64,000 bases of DNA, taken from assembly GCF_015711015.1 (NCBI RefSeq), contig NZ_CP064653.1, positions 2,356,001 through 2,420,000 on the forward strand, read 5' to 3'. The position numbers were made by a program, and so were the translations under genes. The notes below the pieces were generated by a model, which was not told where the DNA came from, did no database searches, and worked only from the letters and a program-made list of their open reading frames with translations. Shown in pieces: positions 17,925-27,864 of this stretch (within the stretch, counting starts at the first letter, position 1; every line of letters starts with the position of its first letter). Source of the stretch: Methylomonas sp. LL1 (GTDB lineage Bacteria > Pseudomonadota > Gammaproteobacteria > Methylococcales > Methylomonadaceae).

Positions 17925-20614
17925 CCTTCAACCAAGGTTTGACAAGCCTTAGGCAACAAGCTTTTCAGCTCCGGTAAACAGGAGCCGCAGCCGGTACCGG
18001 CGCTTAAACATTCGCCGATGCCGGCGACACTATTTAGGTTACGGGTTTTGATCGCATTCAGTATGGTGTTTTCGCCGACGTTGAAACAAGAACATACGGT
18101 GCGGCCAACATCTTGTTCGCCTTGCGGCGGTAAGCCGCTGAGCAAGCTCAGGCGCTCCCTGCGATTTAATCCCGGTTTTGCAAACAGGCTACCCAACCAG
18201 CCCGGATCCGGTAACACAGCCTTGGCGCTGATGAACACGCACGCCGACAAGCACTGATCATCGAGTTGCGCCAACCGATAATCGCCGGCCTCGATGTCCC
18301 GGTATTCCAGGCAGTTGTCTTGATCCTGCCGGCCGCCGGCCATTATGTTCCGGCTCCAATGCGGCAAATCGTCGATTGCAGCCCGGCCGGCCAACTGATA
18401 ACGCCAAAAACCATCACCCTTGATTTTGACCTGATATTCGCAACCATCAATATCCAAAGCTTGTCGCGACAGCACCAACGCCTGCCAGGCTGCCGGCCAG
18501 GGTTCGATAGTGACCGGGGTCTGCTTGCTTTCCGGCTGGCCGGACAGAGAATCGACCACCGGATTCACCAAGGCGCCTACCCTACCCCTGCTGCTGAGTT
18601 GCCCGCTCCAATGCATGGGCACGAATAAATTGCCGGGTTGTTGCGACAAGGTAATGTCCACCCTGGCCAGCATGTTGCCCCACCGGCTAGTCAGCAGCGC
18701 CAAACCAGCCGGTTGCAGGCGTAATCGAAACGCATCCTCGGGATGAATTTCCACCGTTGGCTCCGGCCTATGGCTATTCAACTTGGCCGCCAATCCGGTG
18801 CGGGTCATGGTGTGCCATTGATCGCGCAGGCGACCGGTATTCAGGGTAAACGGATATTCGGCATCGACCGGAAACAGCGGCCCTCGCGGACCGACCGCGA
18901 TGAAGCGGGCCTTGCCGCTGTTGGTATAAAACCGGCCATCGCCGAACAATCGCGCGGTACCGCCGCTTGCGGCGGCTGTCACCGGCCATTGCACCGGTTG
19001 CAAGCTATCGAATCGGTCTTGATCGATGTCGGCATAAGCTGAAATATCGAAATCGCGCAACTCATGCTCGGCGTCATTTTCAAAGCCGGACAAGGCCGCG
19101 TGCTCCCGAAAAATATCGGCGCTGCTTTGATAACCAAATCCGGCAAACCCCATGCGCCGGGCTACCTGAGAGATGATCCACCAGTCGGGCCTGGCCTCGC
19201 CGGCCGGGGCAAACAGTGGCCGTTGCCGGGAGATTCGACGCTCCAGATTGGTGACGGTGCCGTCTTTTTCGCTCCAACCGACGGCCGGCAACTTGACGTG
19301 CGCCAGCTCGACTGTATCGGTCCGGGCGATACAATCGGACACCACCACGAAGTCGCATTGTTGCAAGGCGCGCTTGACTTTATCGGCATCCGGCATTGAT
19401 ACCACCGGATTGGTGGCGATGATCCAGACCGCCTTGACCGTGCCGTCGGCGATGGCATCGAATAGCTCCACCGCCTTCAAACCCTGCCGATTGGCGATTC
19501 GCTGACTACCCCAAAATCGCCCGACCCTGTCGACATGCTCCGGATTTTCCAGATCCATATGCGCCGCCAGCATATTGGCCAAGCCGCCGACTTCTCGCCC
19601 GCCCATCGCATTGGGTTGGCCGGTAAACGAAAACGGGCCGCAGCCCGGCTTGCCGATCTTGCCGGTAGCCAGATGGCAATTGATGATGGCGTTGCATTTA
19701 TCCGATCCGGAGCTGGATTGGTTGATGCCTTGCGAATAGACGGTCACCACTTTATTAGAACTGGCAAACCAGACAAACAGTTGCGCTAAATCGGCCGCGG
19801 CCAAGCCGCAACCGGCCAGCAGCTGATCAAAGTCGCCGGCACTGGCCCGCGCCATCGCCAGGCTTTCGGCAAAGCCTTCGCAATGGTTATCGATAAAGTC
19901 TTGATTCAGCGATTCGGTCTCGGCCAGATACGCCAGCAAACCATTGAACAACAACCCATCCATGCCGGGCTTGATCGGCAAATGCAGGTCGGCAATATCG
20001 CAGGTGCTGGTCGCGCGCGGATCGATTACCACGATTTTTAAGCCTGGATTTTGCTCCTTGGCTCGGCGCATGCGCTGAAAGGCAATCGGGTGGCACCAGG
20101 CGGTATTGGAACCGACCAACACGATCAAATCGGTTTGTTCCAAATCTTCGTAATTGCACGGCACCGCATCGGCCCCGAAGGCGCGCTTGTAGCCCACCAC
20201 CGCCGACGACATGCACAATCTGGAATTGGTATCGATATTGGCCGAGCCGATGAAGCCTTTCATCAGTTTGTTGGCGACATAATAATCCTCCGTCAACAGC
20301 TGGCCCGACACATAAAACGCTACCGCATCCGGCCCATGCTCGGCGATGATGTGGCTAAACTTTTCGGCCACATGATTCAACGCGCTATCCCAATCGCAAC
20401 GCCGGCCATTGATTTCCGGATACAGCAGACGATTTTCCAGACTGACCGTATCGCCTAGCGTGGTGCCCTTCGAACACAATCGGCCGAAATTGGACGGATG
20501 CTGGGCATCGCCCTTGATGCCGACGATATGCCGCTCGGCGTCGATCACGGTCGCTTCGATACCGCAACCGACGCCACAGTATGGGCAGGTGGTTTTGATG
20601 CTGGGCGGATACAT
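17921..20614 (-). CDS. nasA: Assimilatory nitrate reductase catalytic subunit NasA
   Basis: A cytoplasmic molybdopterin enzyme that reduces nitrate to nitrite. The 897 residues start with a [4Fe-4S] motif (TCPYCGVGCGI and, further on, GRLCSKG), continue through the bis-MGD domains (ADLHLPIKPGMDGLLFNG, YSQGINQSSSGSDKCNAI), a C-terminal molydopterin-binding domain, and end with a BFD-like [2Fe-2S] domain (VCSCFNVGENTI, GTGCGSCLPEL). This C-terminal extension is characteristic of NasA rather than periplasmic NapA or formate dehydrogenase. It is the last gene of the nrt-nas operon, 10 bp after the flavoprotein gene. Confidence 0.95.
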   Translation of the reverse strand: MYPPSIKTTCPYCGVGCGIEATVIDAERHIVGIKGDAQHPSNFGRLCSKGTTLGDTVSLENRLLYPEINGRRCDWDSALNHVAEKFSHIIAEHGPDAVAFYVSGQLLTEDYYVANKLMKGFIGSANIDTNSRLCMSSAVVGYKRAFGADAVPCNYEDLEQTDLIVLVGSNTAWCHPIAFQRMRRAKEQNPGLKIVVIDPRATSTCDIADLHLPIKPGMDGLLFNGLLAYLAETESLNQDFIDNHCEGFAESLAMARASAGDFDQLLAGCGLAAADLAQLFVWFASSNKVVTVYSQGINQSSSGSDKCNAIINCHLATGKIGKPGCGPFSFTGQPNAMGGREVGGLANMLAAHMDLENPEHVDRVGRFWGSQRIANRQGLKAVELFDAIADGTVKAVWIIATNPVVSMPDADKVKRALQQCDFVVVSDCIARTDTVELAHVKLPAVGWSEKDGTVTNLERRISRQRPLFAPAGEARPDWWIISQVARRMGFAGFGYQSSADIFREHAALSGFENDAEHELRDFDISAYADIDQDRFDSLQPVQWPVTAAASGGTARLFGDGRFYTNSGKARFIAVGPRGPLFPVDAEYPFTLNTGRLRDQWHTMTRTGLAAKLNSHRPEPTVEIHPEDAFRLRLQPAGLALLTSRWGNMLARVDITLSQQPGNLFVPMHWSGQLSSRGRVGALVNPVVDSLSGQPESKQTPVTIEPWPAAWQALVLSRQALDIDGCEYQVKIKGDGFWRYQLAGRAAIDDLPHWSRNIMAGGRQDQDNCLEYRDIEAGDYRLAQLDDQCLSACVFISAKAVLPDPGWLGSLFAKPGLNRRERLSLLSGLPPQGEQDVGRTVCSCFNVGENTILNAIKTRNLNSVAGIGECLSAGTGCGSCLPELKSLLPKACQTLVEG

Positions 20615-20624
20615 ACTGGGTTCC

Positions 20625-21845
20625 TCAGGCGGCCAACTCGACCGGCGTGAAAATCAGCCGATCGCGGATGGCGGCGATATTGATTTTGTTCTTGATCAGA
20701 TTCAAATACCAAGCGCTGTCGCTGGTGTCGCCGTACATAATCATGCCGACGATCACATTGTTTTTTAGAATAATTTTGCGGTAAACACCCAGCGCATGAT
20801 CGACCAGAACCTGTTGCTGACAACCGGCGTCTCCCTCGAAATCGCCGATCGAAAACAAATCGATGCCTGTGACTTTCAGCATGGTCGCGGACAGTAAGGT
20901 CCGGTAAGCGGCGGCCGAGTGTCCCGCCAGTTGTTGCGCACAGACCTTGGCTTGTTCGTACACCGGCGCCACCAAGCCAAACACTTCGCCGCGATGCTGC
21001 ACGCATTCGCCGACCGCATAAATAGTTTGATCACTGGTTTGCAGACTGTCGTTGACGATGATGCCGCGTTCGCAGCTCAAACCAATGTCCAGACCCAGCC
21101 GGATGTTGGGTTGAATGCCGGTGGCCATCACCAGAATATCGGCCGGTAACAGGCTGTTGTCGCTCAGGCGTACGTTGCCGATATGGCGGTCTTGGCCGAT
21201 AGCCTCGGCAACCGTCACACCCAGCCTAAAGGCCATGCCCTTGCTTTCCAATTGCCGCTGTAAAAAACCGGCGGCTTGGCTGTCCAGTTGCCTGTTCAGC
21301 AAATGCCCGGCCCGGTTGACCAGCGTGACTTGCATGCCGCGTTGCATCAAACCGTTGGCCGCTTCCAGTCCCAGCAATCCGCCGCCCAGAATCACCGCGT
21401 GTTGCTTGACCTTGGCTTTTTCTATCATGGTTTCGACATCGGCAATATCCCTAAACCCCATCACCCCATCCAGATCGCGGCCCGGAATATCCAGCATCAA
21501 CGGCAACGAACCGGTCGCTATCAACAAACGGTCGTATTCGACCGAAGTACCGTCCTTGGCGAATACCCGGCGATTGACTCTATCCACATCGACCACGGTT
21601 TTGTCCGCGCCGCAATGCAGGGTAATCCGGTTGCGCCGGTACCAGGCAAAATCGTGGATCATGATGTCGCTGATGCTTTTGGCGCCGAACAATACCGGCG
21701 TCAGCATGATGCGGTTGTAATTACCGTGAGGCTCGGCGCCGAACACGGTAATCTGGTATTTGTCCGGCGCGATTTGAATCAATTCGTCAACAGTGCGCAT
21801 GCCGGCCATACCGTTGCCGATGACGACGAGTTTTGGTTTCATCAT
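20625..21845 (-). CDS. nasB: FAD-dependent NasB/NirB-like electron transfer protein
   Basis: A 406-residue FAD/NAD(P)H oxidoreductase that resembles the N-terminal part of NirB-type nitrite reductases and the NasB partner of NasA. An N-terminal dinucleotide site (VVIGNGMAGMRTVDEL), an NAD(P)H-binding site in the middle (AVILGGGLLGLEAANGL) and the FAD-binding YAVGECVQHRGEVFGL are present. The sirohaem and Fe-S domains of a complete nitrite reductase are absent. Ten bp before nasA, it most likely carries electrons from NAD(P)H to NasA. Nitrite reductase must be encoded elsewhere. Confidence 0.85.
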   Translation of the reverse strand: MMKPKLVVIGNGMAGMRTVDELIQIAPDKYQITVFGAEPHGNYNRIMLTPVLFGAKSISDIMIHDFAWYRRNRITLHCGADKTVVDVDRVNRRVFAKDGTSVEYDRLLIATGSLPLMLDIPGRDLDGVMGFRDIADVETMIEKAKVKQHAVILGGGLLGLEAANGLMQRGMQVTLVNRAGHLLNRQLDSQAAGFLQRQLESKGMAFRLGVTVAEAIGQDRHIGNVRLSDNSLLPADILVMATGIQPNIRLGLDIGLSCERGIIVNDSLQTSDQTIYAVGECVQHRGEVFGLVAPVYEQAKVCAQQLAGHSAAAYRTLLSATMLKVTGIDLFSIGDFEGDAGCQQQVLVDHALGVYRKIILKNNVIVGMIMYGDTSDSAWYLNLIKNKINIAAIRDRLIFTPVELAA

Positions 21846-21866
21846 GTTCTGCTCGTTGATAATATT

Positions 21867-21955
21867 GTGTCGCTATCGCGACCGATTATTCAGAAGTCGG
21901 TTCTCGCACCGGCGGGCGGAAACCGGCATTAAAATCAGCGGCGCGATAGCGACAC
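21867..21955. repeat. Short derivative of the dispersed repeat (ends only)
   Basis: The block begins with GTGTCGCTATCGCGAC and ends with GCGATAGCGACAC, the same terminal palindrome that borders the repeats at 47189 and 48274. Between them are a TCGGTTCTCGCACCGG segment and ACCGGCATTAAAA, also found next to those ends. It looks like two repeat ends fused, without the middle. It lies in the operon between the porin and nasB-like genes and would fold in the mRNA. Confidence 0.65.
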
Positions 21956-21989
21956 AAACTCAGGCGACGTCAAATCCAACCAACACAAC

Positions 21990-23243
21990 CTAAAAACTCA
22001 CATTCGCCTGTAACCAAATTTTCTGCGTATCGGTCCCGAACGTATCCGCGTTGTAATTGGCGTATTTCGCCAACAATGAGTAATGCTTGCCGAACTTCTT
22101 CAACACCGAAAAATCCCATTCCTTACCGTATCGCGCGGTACCGGCATCATCGCTAAAGTCGTGATACACCCCGGTCACGATCAAACTGTCGTTCATCATC
22201 TTGTAGCTTGCGGTGGCGAACACATCACGGATACCATTAGGCGGCGTCACTAGAAACAAATCCGCCCAACCCTGAAACGCATGGTTGGTTCCCAATGGGG
22301 TTTGGAAGGTTTTGCCGTTGCCGTAACCGTTGAGTTGCTCTACCGCACCCGACAAGGTCAGGTTGTAGGCCGTGGCGCCCGCCATCAGATTAATCCGGTC
22401 GGCCTGGTAATGATTCGGGTTGTCGCCATAATCGGATTGCTTACTCCATTCGGCGGTGTAGATGGCATTGACGGTATCGAAAAATTGCGGCGACTTGCCG
22501 TCGAAACGCAAACCGTAAGTCTGCGAAGACTTGGCATAATTTTCAGCTTCGCGGTAATCGAGCCAATAGCCGTAACCGATCAGATTGCCCCAATCGCCGA
22601 CCTTGTAATTCAGGTTCAGAATCGGCGAGTTCATCGATTCCTTGGTATTGGCGATGGTGCGGGCGCTATCGATATAGCCGGCGTTGACCGTCAACCCGAA
22701 CAGGGTTTGATTTTTGTGGGTGAACAGTACCGAGTCGAAAGTCATTTCCATTTGCCGCCAACCGACGTTGCCGATGAAGCGGTCGTCGTCGAATTTGATC
22801 CGTTGCCGGCCGACCTTGACCAGGGTGTCGGGAATACCTTTATAACTGAGCCAGAACTGGTTTAATTCGCTGGCATCCGGATCGACCACGGTGGAATATT
22901 GAGTTCGGCCATTGCGGGTACTGTTGTAATCTTCCTGCAAAGCATACAGTCCCTCGTATTCGGCATAAGCCTGCAAGTCGTAAAGCGTGGGGGACAGCAA
23001 ACCCAGCCGCAAACGAGCGGTGTTGGCATTGGCAGTCCGGTCGGTACCGGCATCGCGGTCGACATTTTCCCAGCGATAGTTCAAATCCATTTTCACCGCG
23101 CCGTTATTGCCGTAATGATAAAAATTCAAGGCGTCTTCAATGTCCTTGGTTAAATCGGCCCGCGCCGTGAGACTGGTAAGCGACAGCATCAATAGCGTCG
23201 CCGTCATCGATCGTTTGGAAGGTACTGCTGTGTCATTTGGCAT
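21990..23243 (-). CDS. Alginate-export-family outer membrane porin
   Basis: A 417-residue secreted beta-barrel protein. The start MPNDTAVPSK is chosen because AAGGGGG lies just upstream; 27 further in-frame residues upstream lack family character. A signal peptide ends near TARA (about residue 28). The body shows alternating aromatic strands, the family-typical VGRQRIKFDDDRFIGNVGWR segment, and a C-terminal Phe (WLQANVSF) suited to outer-membrane insertion. Related porins often sit in nitrate assimilation clusters. A role in passing nitrate or nitrite through the outer membrane is inferred from its place in the operon. Confidence 0.8.
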   Translation of the reverse strand: MPNDTAVPSKRSMTATLLMLSLTSLTARADLTKDIEDALNFYHYGNNGAVKMDLNYRWENVDRDAGTDRTANANTARLRLGLLSPTLYDLQAYAEYEGLYALQEDYNSTRNGRTQYSTVVDPDASELNQFWLSYKGIPDTLVKVGRQRIKFDDDRFIGNVGWRQMEMTFDSVLFTHKNQTLFGLTVNAGYIDSARTIANTKESMNSPILNLNYKVGDWGNLIGYGYWLDYREAENYAKSSQTYGLRFDGKSPQFFDTVNAIYTAEWSKQSDYGDNPNHYQADRINLMAGATAYNLTLSGAVEQLNGYGNGKTFQTPLGTNHAFQGWADLFLVTPPNGIRDVFATASYKMMNDSLIVTGVYHDFSDDAGTARYGKEWDFSVLKKFGKHYSLLAKYANYNADTFGTDTQKIWLQANVSF

Positions 23244-23360
23244 AAAGCCCCCTTTGCAAGAAAAATTACAACTATTCAGCGAGTTTCGTTGTAGGGTCGA
23301 ATTCTCTAAAATCATCCAAACCACTCAATGCCGAACAATTAAGAAAAATGTTGTTTTAGG

Positions 23361-25124
23361 TTAATGCGTGTGGTCACACTCCGACAAAAAGGTCAGCAAA
23401 CTCTCGCGGTAACGGTAATAATCGGGATGCTCCAATAGTGCCTTACGGGTGCGCGGCCGGGGCAAATCGATTTCCTGAATCTTGCCGATTTTGGCGTGCG
23501 GACCGTTGGTCATCATCACTACCCGGTCGGCCAGCAGGATGGCTTCGTCGACATCGTGGGTCACCACGATCGCGGTGACATGAGTGCGCTCCCAGACTTC
23601 CATCAATACTTCCTGCAACTCCCAACGAGTCAACGAATCCAGCATGCCGAACGGTTCGTCCAACAGCAGTAATTTGGGCGACAAGGCAAAGGCGCGGGCG
23701 ATGCCGACCCGTTGGCGCATGCCGTTGGACATGTCGGCTGCCTTTTTGAACATCGCATCGGCCAGACCGACCCGGGTCAGATAGTATTCGACGATGTCGT
23801 CGCGCTCATCTTGCGAGGCATGCGGATAGACTTTGTCCACCCCCAACATGACGTTTTGAAACGCGGTCAACCACGGAAACAGGCTGGGCGACTGGAACAC
23901 CACGCCGCGATCCGGCCCGGCGCCGTCGATTTCGCGGTTGTCGAGAATGATGCCGCCTTCGGAAATCTGATTCAGGCCGGCTGTCATCGACAACACCGTG
24001 GATTTACCGCAACCGGAATGGCCGATGATGGAAATGAATTCGCCCTTCTTCATTTTCATGTCGAAGCCGTCCACCACCTTGATCGTGCTGTTACCATCCG
24101 GGGTCGGATAGACTTTCGACAGATTGGCGAACTCCAGATAGCGCGGTTTGCCCAGGTCGCTCTGGTTGGGTTTCAGGGCCGAGGTATCCAGCTTCCAGTC
24201 GTTACTGGTATTGGGCCGCACATCCGGCAATTTGACCTTGTCGCTGATGTCCGCTTGAGCCTTTTCCATGCCGATATTCATCAGATAACGGGTGATTTCG
24301 GCCCGCAGCCGTTTGAATTCTTCGTTATGGTTGAGCGCGGCGCGGTCGCGCGGCCGCTCCAGGTTGACGACAAAATCAGGGCCAAAACTGGCGTCGGGGC
24401 CTGGATTGAGCGGAATCACCCGGTCGGCCATGTAGATAGCTTCGTCGACATCGTTGGTAATCAATATGACCGTCTTCTTATCCTGCTCCCAGATTTGTAG
24501 AATCTCGTCCTGCAAGTTGCCTCGGGTCAACGCATCCAGGGCGCTGAGAGGTTCGTCCAGTAGCAGGATGTCCGGATTGGCGGCCAAGGCGCGGGCCACG
24601 TTAACCCGCTGGCGCATGCCGCCGGACAGTTCCGCCGGCTTTTTATCCATGGCCCGGCCCAAATTGACCATATTCACGTATTTTTCGGTATGCGCGCGGC
24701 GTTGCTCGGGCGACCAATCCTTAAATATCGCATCCACCGCCAGTGCCACGTTTTCGTACACAGTCAGCCACGGCATCAGCGAATAATTTTGAAACACCAC
24801 GCCGCGATCCGGTCCGGGCTGGCTGATAGGTTGACCTTGTTTCAGCAAGTCTCCGCTATCGGCCTGAATCAATCCGGCGATCATTGATACCAGCGTGGTT
24901 TTGCCGCTGCCGGAAAAGCCGACGATGGCAATAAATTCGCCTTCCTTGACATCCAGATTGATGTTTTTCAGGATGGAGGTTCTGTGTTTGCCTTCGCCGT
25001 AAGATTTACAGACATTGTTCAATTTCACTAACGATTGCCGCGCATCATTGGCCGGTGCCAACGGGGTAAGCGTCTGCTTTCGGATCGCCAGATCGATGAT
25101 TTTTAACTGGGCTGCTGCATTCAT
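23361..25124 (-). CDS. Nitrate ABC transporter ATP-binding protein with two ATPase domains
   Basis: A fused double ATPase of the nitrate/taurine-type ABC transporters (NrtC/NrtD-like), 587 residues. Domain 1 has Walker A GFSGSGKTT at 69-77, signature LSGGM at 166-170 and Walker B ILLLDEP; domain 2 has GHSGCGKST near 368-376, a signature variant MSNGM at 465-469 and LLLLDEP. The switch His is present in domain 2 (VTHDVDEA, His523) but is Asn224 in domain 1 (ITNDVDEA), so one of the two composite sites is probably impaired. Nothing resembling the NrtA-like C-terminal regulatory domain of cyanobacterial NrtC is present. It lies 10 bp from nrtB. Confidence 0.9.
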   Translation of the reverse strand: MNAAAQLKIIDLAIRKQTLTPLAPANDARQSLVKLNNVCKSYGEGKHRTSILKNINLDVKEGEFIAIVGFSGSGKTTLVSMIAGLIQADSGDLLKQGQPISQPGPDRGVVFQNYSLMPWLTVYENVALAVDAIFKDWSPEQRRAHTEKYVNMVNLGRAMDKKPAELSGGMRQRVNVARALAANPDILLLDEPLSALDALTRGNLQDEILQIWEQDKKTVILITNDVDEAIYMADRVIPLNPGPDASFGPDFVVNLERPRDRAALNHNEEFKRLRAEITRYLMNIGMEKAQADISDKVKLPDVRPNTSNDWKLDTSALKPNQSDLGKPRYLEFANLSKVYPTPDGNSTIKVVDGFDMKMKKGEFISIIGHSGCGKSTVLSMTAGLNQISEGGIILDNREIDGAGPDRGVVFQSPSLFPWLTAFQNVMLGVDKVYPHASQDERDDIVEYYLTRVGLADAMFKKAADMSNGMRQRVGIARAFALSPKLLLLDEPFGMLDSLTRWELQEVLMEVWERTHVTAIVVTHDVDEAILLADRVVMMTNGPHAKIGKIQEIDLPRPRTRKALLEHPDYYRYRESLLTFLSECDHTH

Positions 25125-25134
25125 ACGCTATGCC

Positions 25135-26151
25135 TCAAATTTTGCTGAACGAAAATACGGTTTGCAGCGACTGCATCACCCGGTCGAGAATGAAACCGAT
25201 GATGCCGATGGTGAATACCGCCACCATGATCCGGCTCAGGGAATTGGAACTGCCGTTTTGAAACTCGTCCCAGACGAACTTGCCTAAACCGGGGTTTTGC
25301 GCCAGCATCTCGGCGGCGATCAGCACCATCCAGCCCACCCCAAGCGACAAGCGCATGCCGGTGAAAATATACGGTAACGCCGATGGCAGAATGATACGTT
25401 TGATCTGGGTCGACCAATCCAGCCGCAGTACCTTGCCGACATTGACCAAATCCCTATCGATGGATGACACGCCGACGGAAGTATTGATCAGGGTCGGCCA
25501 CAGGGAACACAGCGTCACGGTGACCGCCGAGGTGATGAACGATTTGGCGAACCAGGAATCGTCGGTGGAAACATACACCGCACTAACCACCAAGGTCACG
25601 ATAGGCAGCCAGGCCAGCGGCGACACCGGTTTGAAAATCTGGATCAGCGGATTGATCGCGGTATTGATCGTGGGGCTCATGCCGCACAGAATACCCAGCG
25701 GGACAGCCAGCAAGGTCGCAATTAAGAATCCGGCAAACACGGTATGCAGACTGGTGATGATCTGGTCCAGATAGGTCGGTTTACCGGTGTAAGGGCGGAA
25801 TTTGATTTCAGCCTGCGGATCCTCGGCCAGTTTTGCCTTGTTACGCATATCCTGGCGCTGGTAAAACTCAGCCATTTTGGCCTTTTCGGCGAAATGCTCG
25901 GCTATCAAACCGTCCGCCTCATGCCAAACCGCAACTGGTCCGGGAATGGTGCCCAAGCTGGTATTGATGCGGGACGCGGTTACGCTCCACAATCCCAGGA
26001 ACAGCATGAAGGCGATGATGGGCACGCCCATGATCAAGCCTAACTGGCGTAATTGTTGGGTAGGATTTTCGCCGGCGGCTATTTTGACCAGTGGTACAAA
26101 CCAGGTCAGGCCGGTGATGTTAAAAAATTTGATTAGTTTATTGCTCATCAT
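25135..26151 (-). CDS. nrtB: Nitrate ABC transporter permease NrtB
   Basis: The membrane subunit of the nitrate importer, 338 residues. The start at 26151 (MMSNKLIKFFNITG) is chosen because AAAGG precedes it; a further 73 in-frame codons upstream simply translate the palindromic repeat at 26183-26274. The BPD_transp_1 domain covers about residues 135-330, with the EAA-like loop near LRLDWSTQIKRIILPSALPY. The N-terminal 130 residues include one membrane helix and a hydrophilic stretch typical of NrtB in proteobacteria. Confidence 0.9.
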   Translation of the reverse strand: MMSNKLIKFFNITGLTWFVPLVKIAAGENPTQQLRQLGLIMGVPIIAFMLFLGLWSVTASRINTSLGTIPGPVAVWHEADGLIAEHFAEKAKMAEFYQRQDMRNKAKLAEDPQAEIKFRPYTGKPTYLDQIITSLHTVFAGFLIATLLAVPLGILCGMSPTINTAINPLIQIFKPVSPLAWLPIVTLVVSAVYVSTDDSWFAKSFITSAVTVTLCSLWPTLINTSVGVSSIDRDLVNVGKVLRLDWSTQIKRIILPSALPYIFTGMRLSLGVGWMVLIAAEMLAQNPGLGKFVWDEFQNGSSNSLSRIMVAVFTIGIIGFILDRVMQSLQTVFSFSKI

Positions 26152-26182
26152 CGTTACCTTTTTGTTGTCTCTCGTGTCTCTC

Positions 26183-26274
26183 GTTCCCAAGCTCTGGCTT
26201 GGGAACGGTCGGTCTTGGAAGCTCAAGCTTCCTGTCTGCGTTAGACTTGGGTTCCCAAGCCGGAGCTTGGGAAC
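26183..26274. repeat. Palindromic repeat array in nrtA-nrtB intergenic region
   Basis: Three stacked hairpins: GTTCCCAAGC...GCTTGGGAAC, TTGGAAGCTCAAGCTTCC and a second GTTCCCAAGC...GCTTGGGAAC. Similar hairpin stacks appear at 47857-47961 and 49866-49964. In the transcript it would form a stable structure between nrtA and nrtB, which may stabilise the nrtA mRNA. Confidence 0.75.
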
Positions 26275-26378
26275 CAGAAACCAGAAATAGCTGAACGCCG
26301 GTATTAAAGTGTCCGCAAAAAAAGATGCATCCCTGCACCAAACCACATTCCTTGTGAGAGCACCCACCACAGTGTTAG

Positions 26379-27773
26379 TTACTCAACCACCTTGCCGCCC
26401 GATACCGTCTGCTTACCCTTCAAGCCAATCGGAAACTTGGACAGATAATCGTTAGGCTTGCTGGCGTCGAACGGGATTTTGTCGATGAAGAAATTTTGCG
26501 ACGGCTTGATGCCGGTGTCGGCCGGGAAGTCCTCGGCCTTGGCCTTGCCTTCCGCGACCAATTCCTTGGCGGCGGCCAGATAGATGTCGGGACGATAGAC
26601 TTTTTTAGCGGTTTCCAGGTACCAGTCGTCCGGTTTGAATTCATTGATCTGGCCCCAACGGCGCATCTGAGTTAAATACCAGACCGCGCTACTATAGGAA
26701 GGGTAACTGGCGCCATGCCTAAAGAAAGTATTGAAATCGGGTAGCGCGCGCTTGTCACCCTTCTCGTATTCGAAGGTGCCGTTCATACTGTTACCCAACA
26801 CCTCGGAATCGGCGCCGACATATTGGCTTTGCGACAGCATTTCGATGGCCTCCTTGCGGTTCTTGTTGTTCTCCGCATCCAGCCAGATCGAGGCGCGGAT
26901 CAGGGCTTTCACCACAGCCAGATGAGTATTCGGATATTTATCCGCCCATTCTTTAGTCACTCCGAACACTTTTTCCGGCGTGTCTTTCCACAATTCTTCG
27001 TCGGTGATCACCGGCACGCCGATACCCTTGATCACGGCTTGTTGGTTCCAGGGTTCGCCGACGCAATAGCCGTAAATAGTGCCGGCTTCCAGCGTGGATG
27101 GCATTTGCGGCGGCGGCGTCACCGACAGCAAGGCTTCTGCATTGACTTGACCGGAAATGTCCTGGGGCGGCGCGTAATAGCCGGGATTAATACCACCGGC
27201 GGCCAGCCAATAACGCAGTTTCAGGTTATGGGTGCCGGCCGGGAAGGTCATCGCCATGTTAAACGGCTTGCCTTCGGCCTTGAATTTGCCCACTACCGGT
27301 TTCAACGCATCGGCCTTGATCGGATGCACCGGCTTGCCGCCTTCCATAGGAATATTGACTTTCATTTGTTTCCAGATATCGTTGGAAACCGTGATGGCAT
27401 TACCGTTGAAACCCATGCTGAATGCGGTGACGACGTCCGCCTTGGTGCCGAAACCGATGCTGGAAGCCAGCGGCGCCGGGGCCAGCATATGCGAACCATC
27501 CAGTTCACCGCTGACGACCCGGTCCATGACTACTTTCCAGTTGGCCTGCGCTTCCAGTTGTACAAACAACCCCTCTTCCTCGAAAAAACCTTTCTCGGCC
27601 GCCACCGCCAGCGGCGCCATATCGGTCAATTTGATAAATCCGAACTTCAAGTCTTCTTTTTCCAGTTTGCCTGCGGCATTCACAGCAGGCGCCAAACCCA
27701 GACCGGCAATCACCAACGTTGCCGAAAGTGTCAGTAGCAGTTTCTTCGAGGTTGATCTATTAGTGGTTTTCAT
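26379..27773 (-). CDS. nrtA: Nitrate ABC transporter substrate-binding protein NrtA
   Basis: The periplasmic nitrate/nitrite receptor and first gene of the operon. The start [10 protein letters not shown] at 27773 is preceded by AGGACT; 23 upstream in-frame residues would run into the leader. A signal peptide ends near PAVNAA (about residue 33). The NMT1-like fold shows [21 protein letters not shown] near 44-65, [15 protein letters not shown] and [13 protein letters not shown] segments, as in nitrate-binding family members. Length is 464, in the usual range. Confidence 0.94.
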   Translation of the reverse strand: MKTTNRSTSKKLLLTLSATLVIAGLGLAPAVNAAGKLEKEDLKFGFIKLTDMAPLAVAAEKGFFEEEGLFVQLEAQANWKVVMDRVVSGELDGSHMLAPAPLASSIGFGTKADVVTAFSMGFNGNAITVSNDIWKQMKVNIPMEGGKPVHPIKADALKPVVGKFKAEGKPFNMAMTFPAGTHNLKLRYWLAAGGINPGYYAPPQDISGQVNAEALLSVTPPPQMPSTLEAGTIYGYCVGEPWNQQAVIKGIGVPVITDEELWKDTPEKVFGVTKEWADKYPNTHLAVVKALIRASIWLDAENNKNRKEAIEMLSQSQYVGADSEVLGNSMNGTFEYEKGDKRALPDFNTFFRHGASYPSYSSAVWYLTQMRRWGQINEFKPDDWYLETAKKVYRPDIYLAAAKELVAEGKAKAEDFPADTGIKPSQNFFIDKIPFDASKPNDYLSKFPIGLKGKQTVSGGKVVE

Positions 27774-27803
27774 AATGAGTCCTAAACAAAAACGGCGGAA
27801 AAT

Positions 27804-27855
27804 AAAAAAGGCGTCGCCGTAACACGGGTAAACCCCATGCACGACAGACGCCTTT
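27804..27855 (-). terminator. Intrinsic terminator (attenuator) in the nrtA leader
   Basis: On the minus strand AAAGGCGTC pairs with GACGCCTTT across a 31 nt loop that contains a smaller internal hairpin, followed by a U-rich tail. It ends about 30 nt before the nrtA start codon and begins 9 nt after the second hexaloop hairpin. Position and neighbours indicate a conditional terminator that must be read through for operon expression. Confidence 0.85.
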
Positions 27856-27864
27856 GTCCGGTTT

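Noticed and set aside
17921..20614. Formate dehydrogenase alpha subunit
   Set aside because: The C-terminal BFD-like iron-sulfur domain and the nitrate transporter neighbours fit NasA; no Sec/Cys formate dehydrogenase motif was seen.
25135..26370. Long N-terminal extension of NrtB
   Set aside because: The extra 73 codons translate the palindromic repeat and lack family character; a good ribosome binding site precedes 26151.
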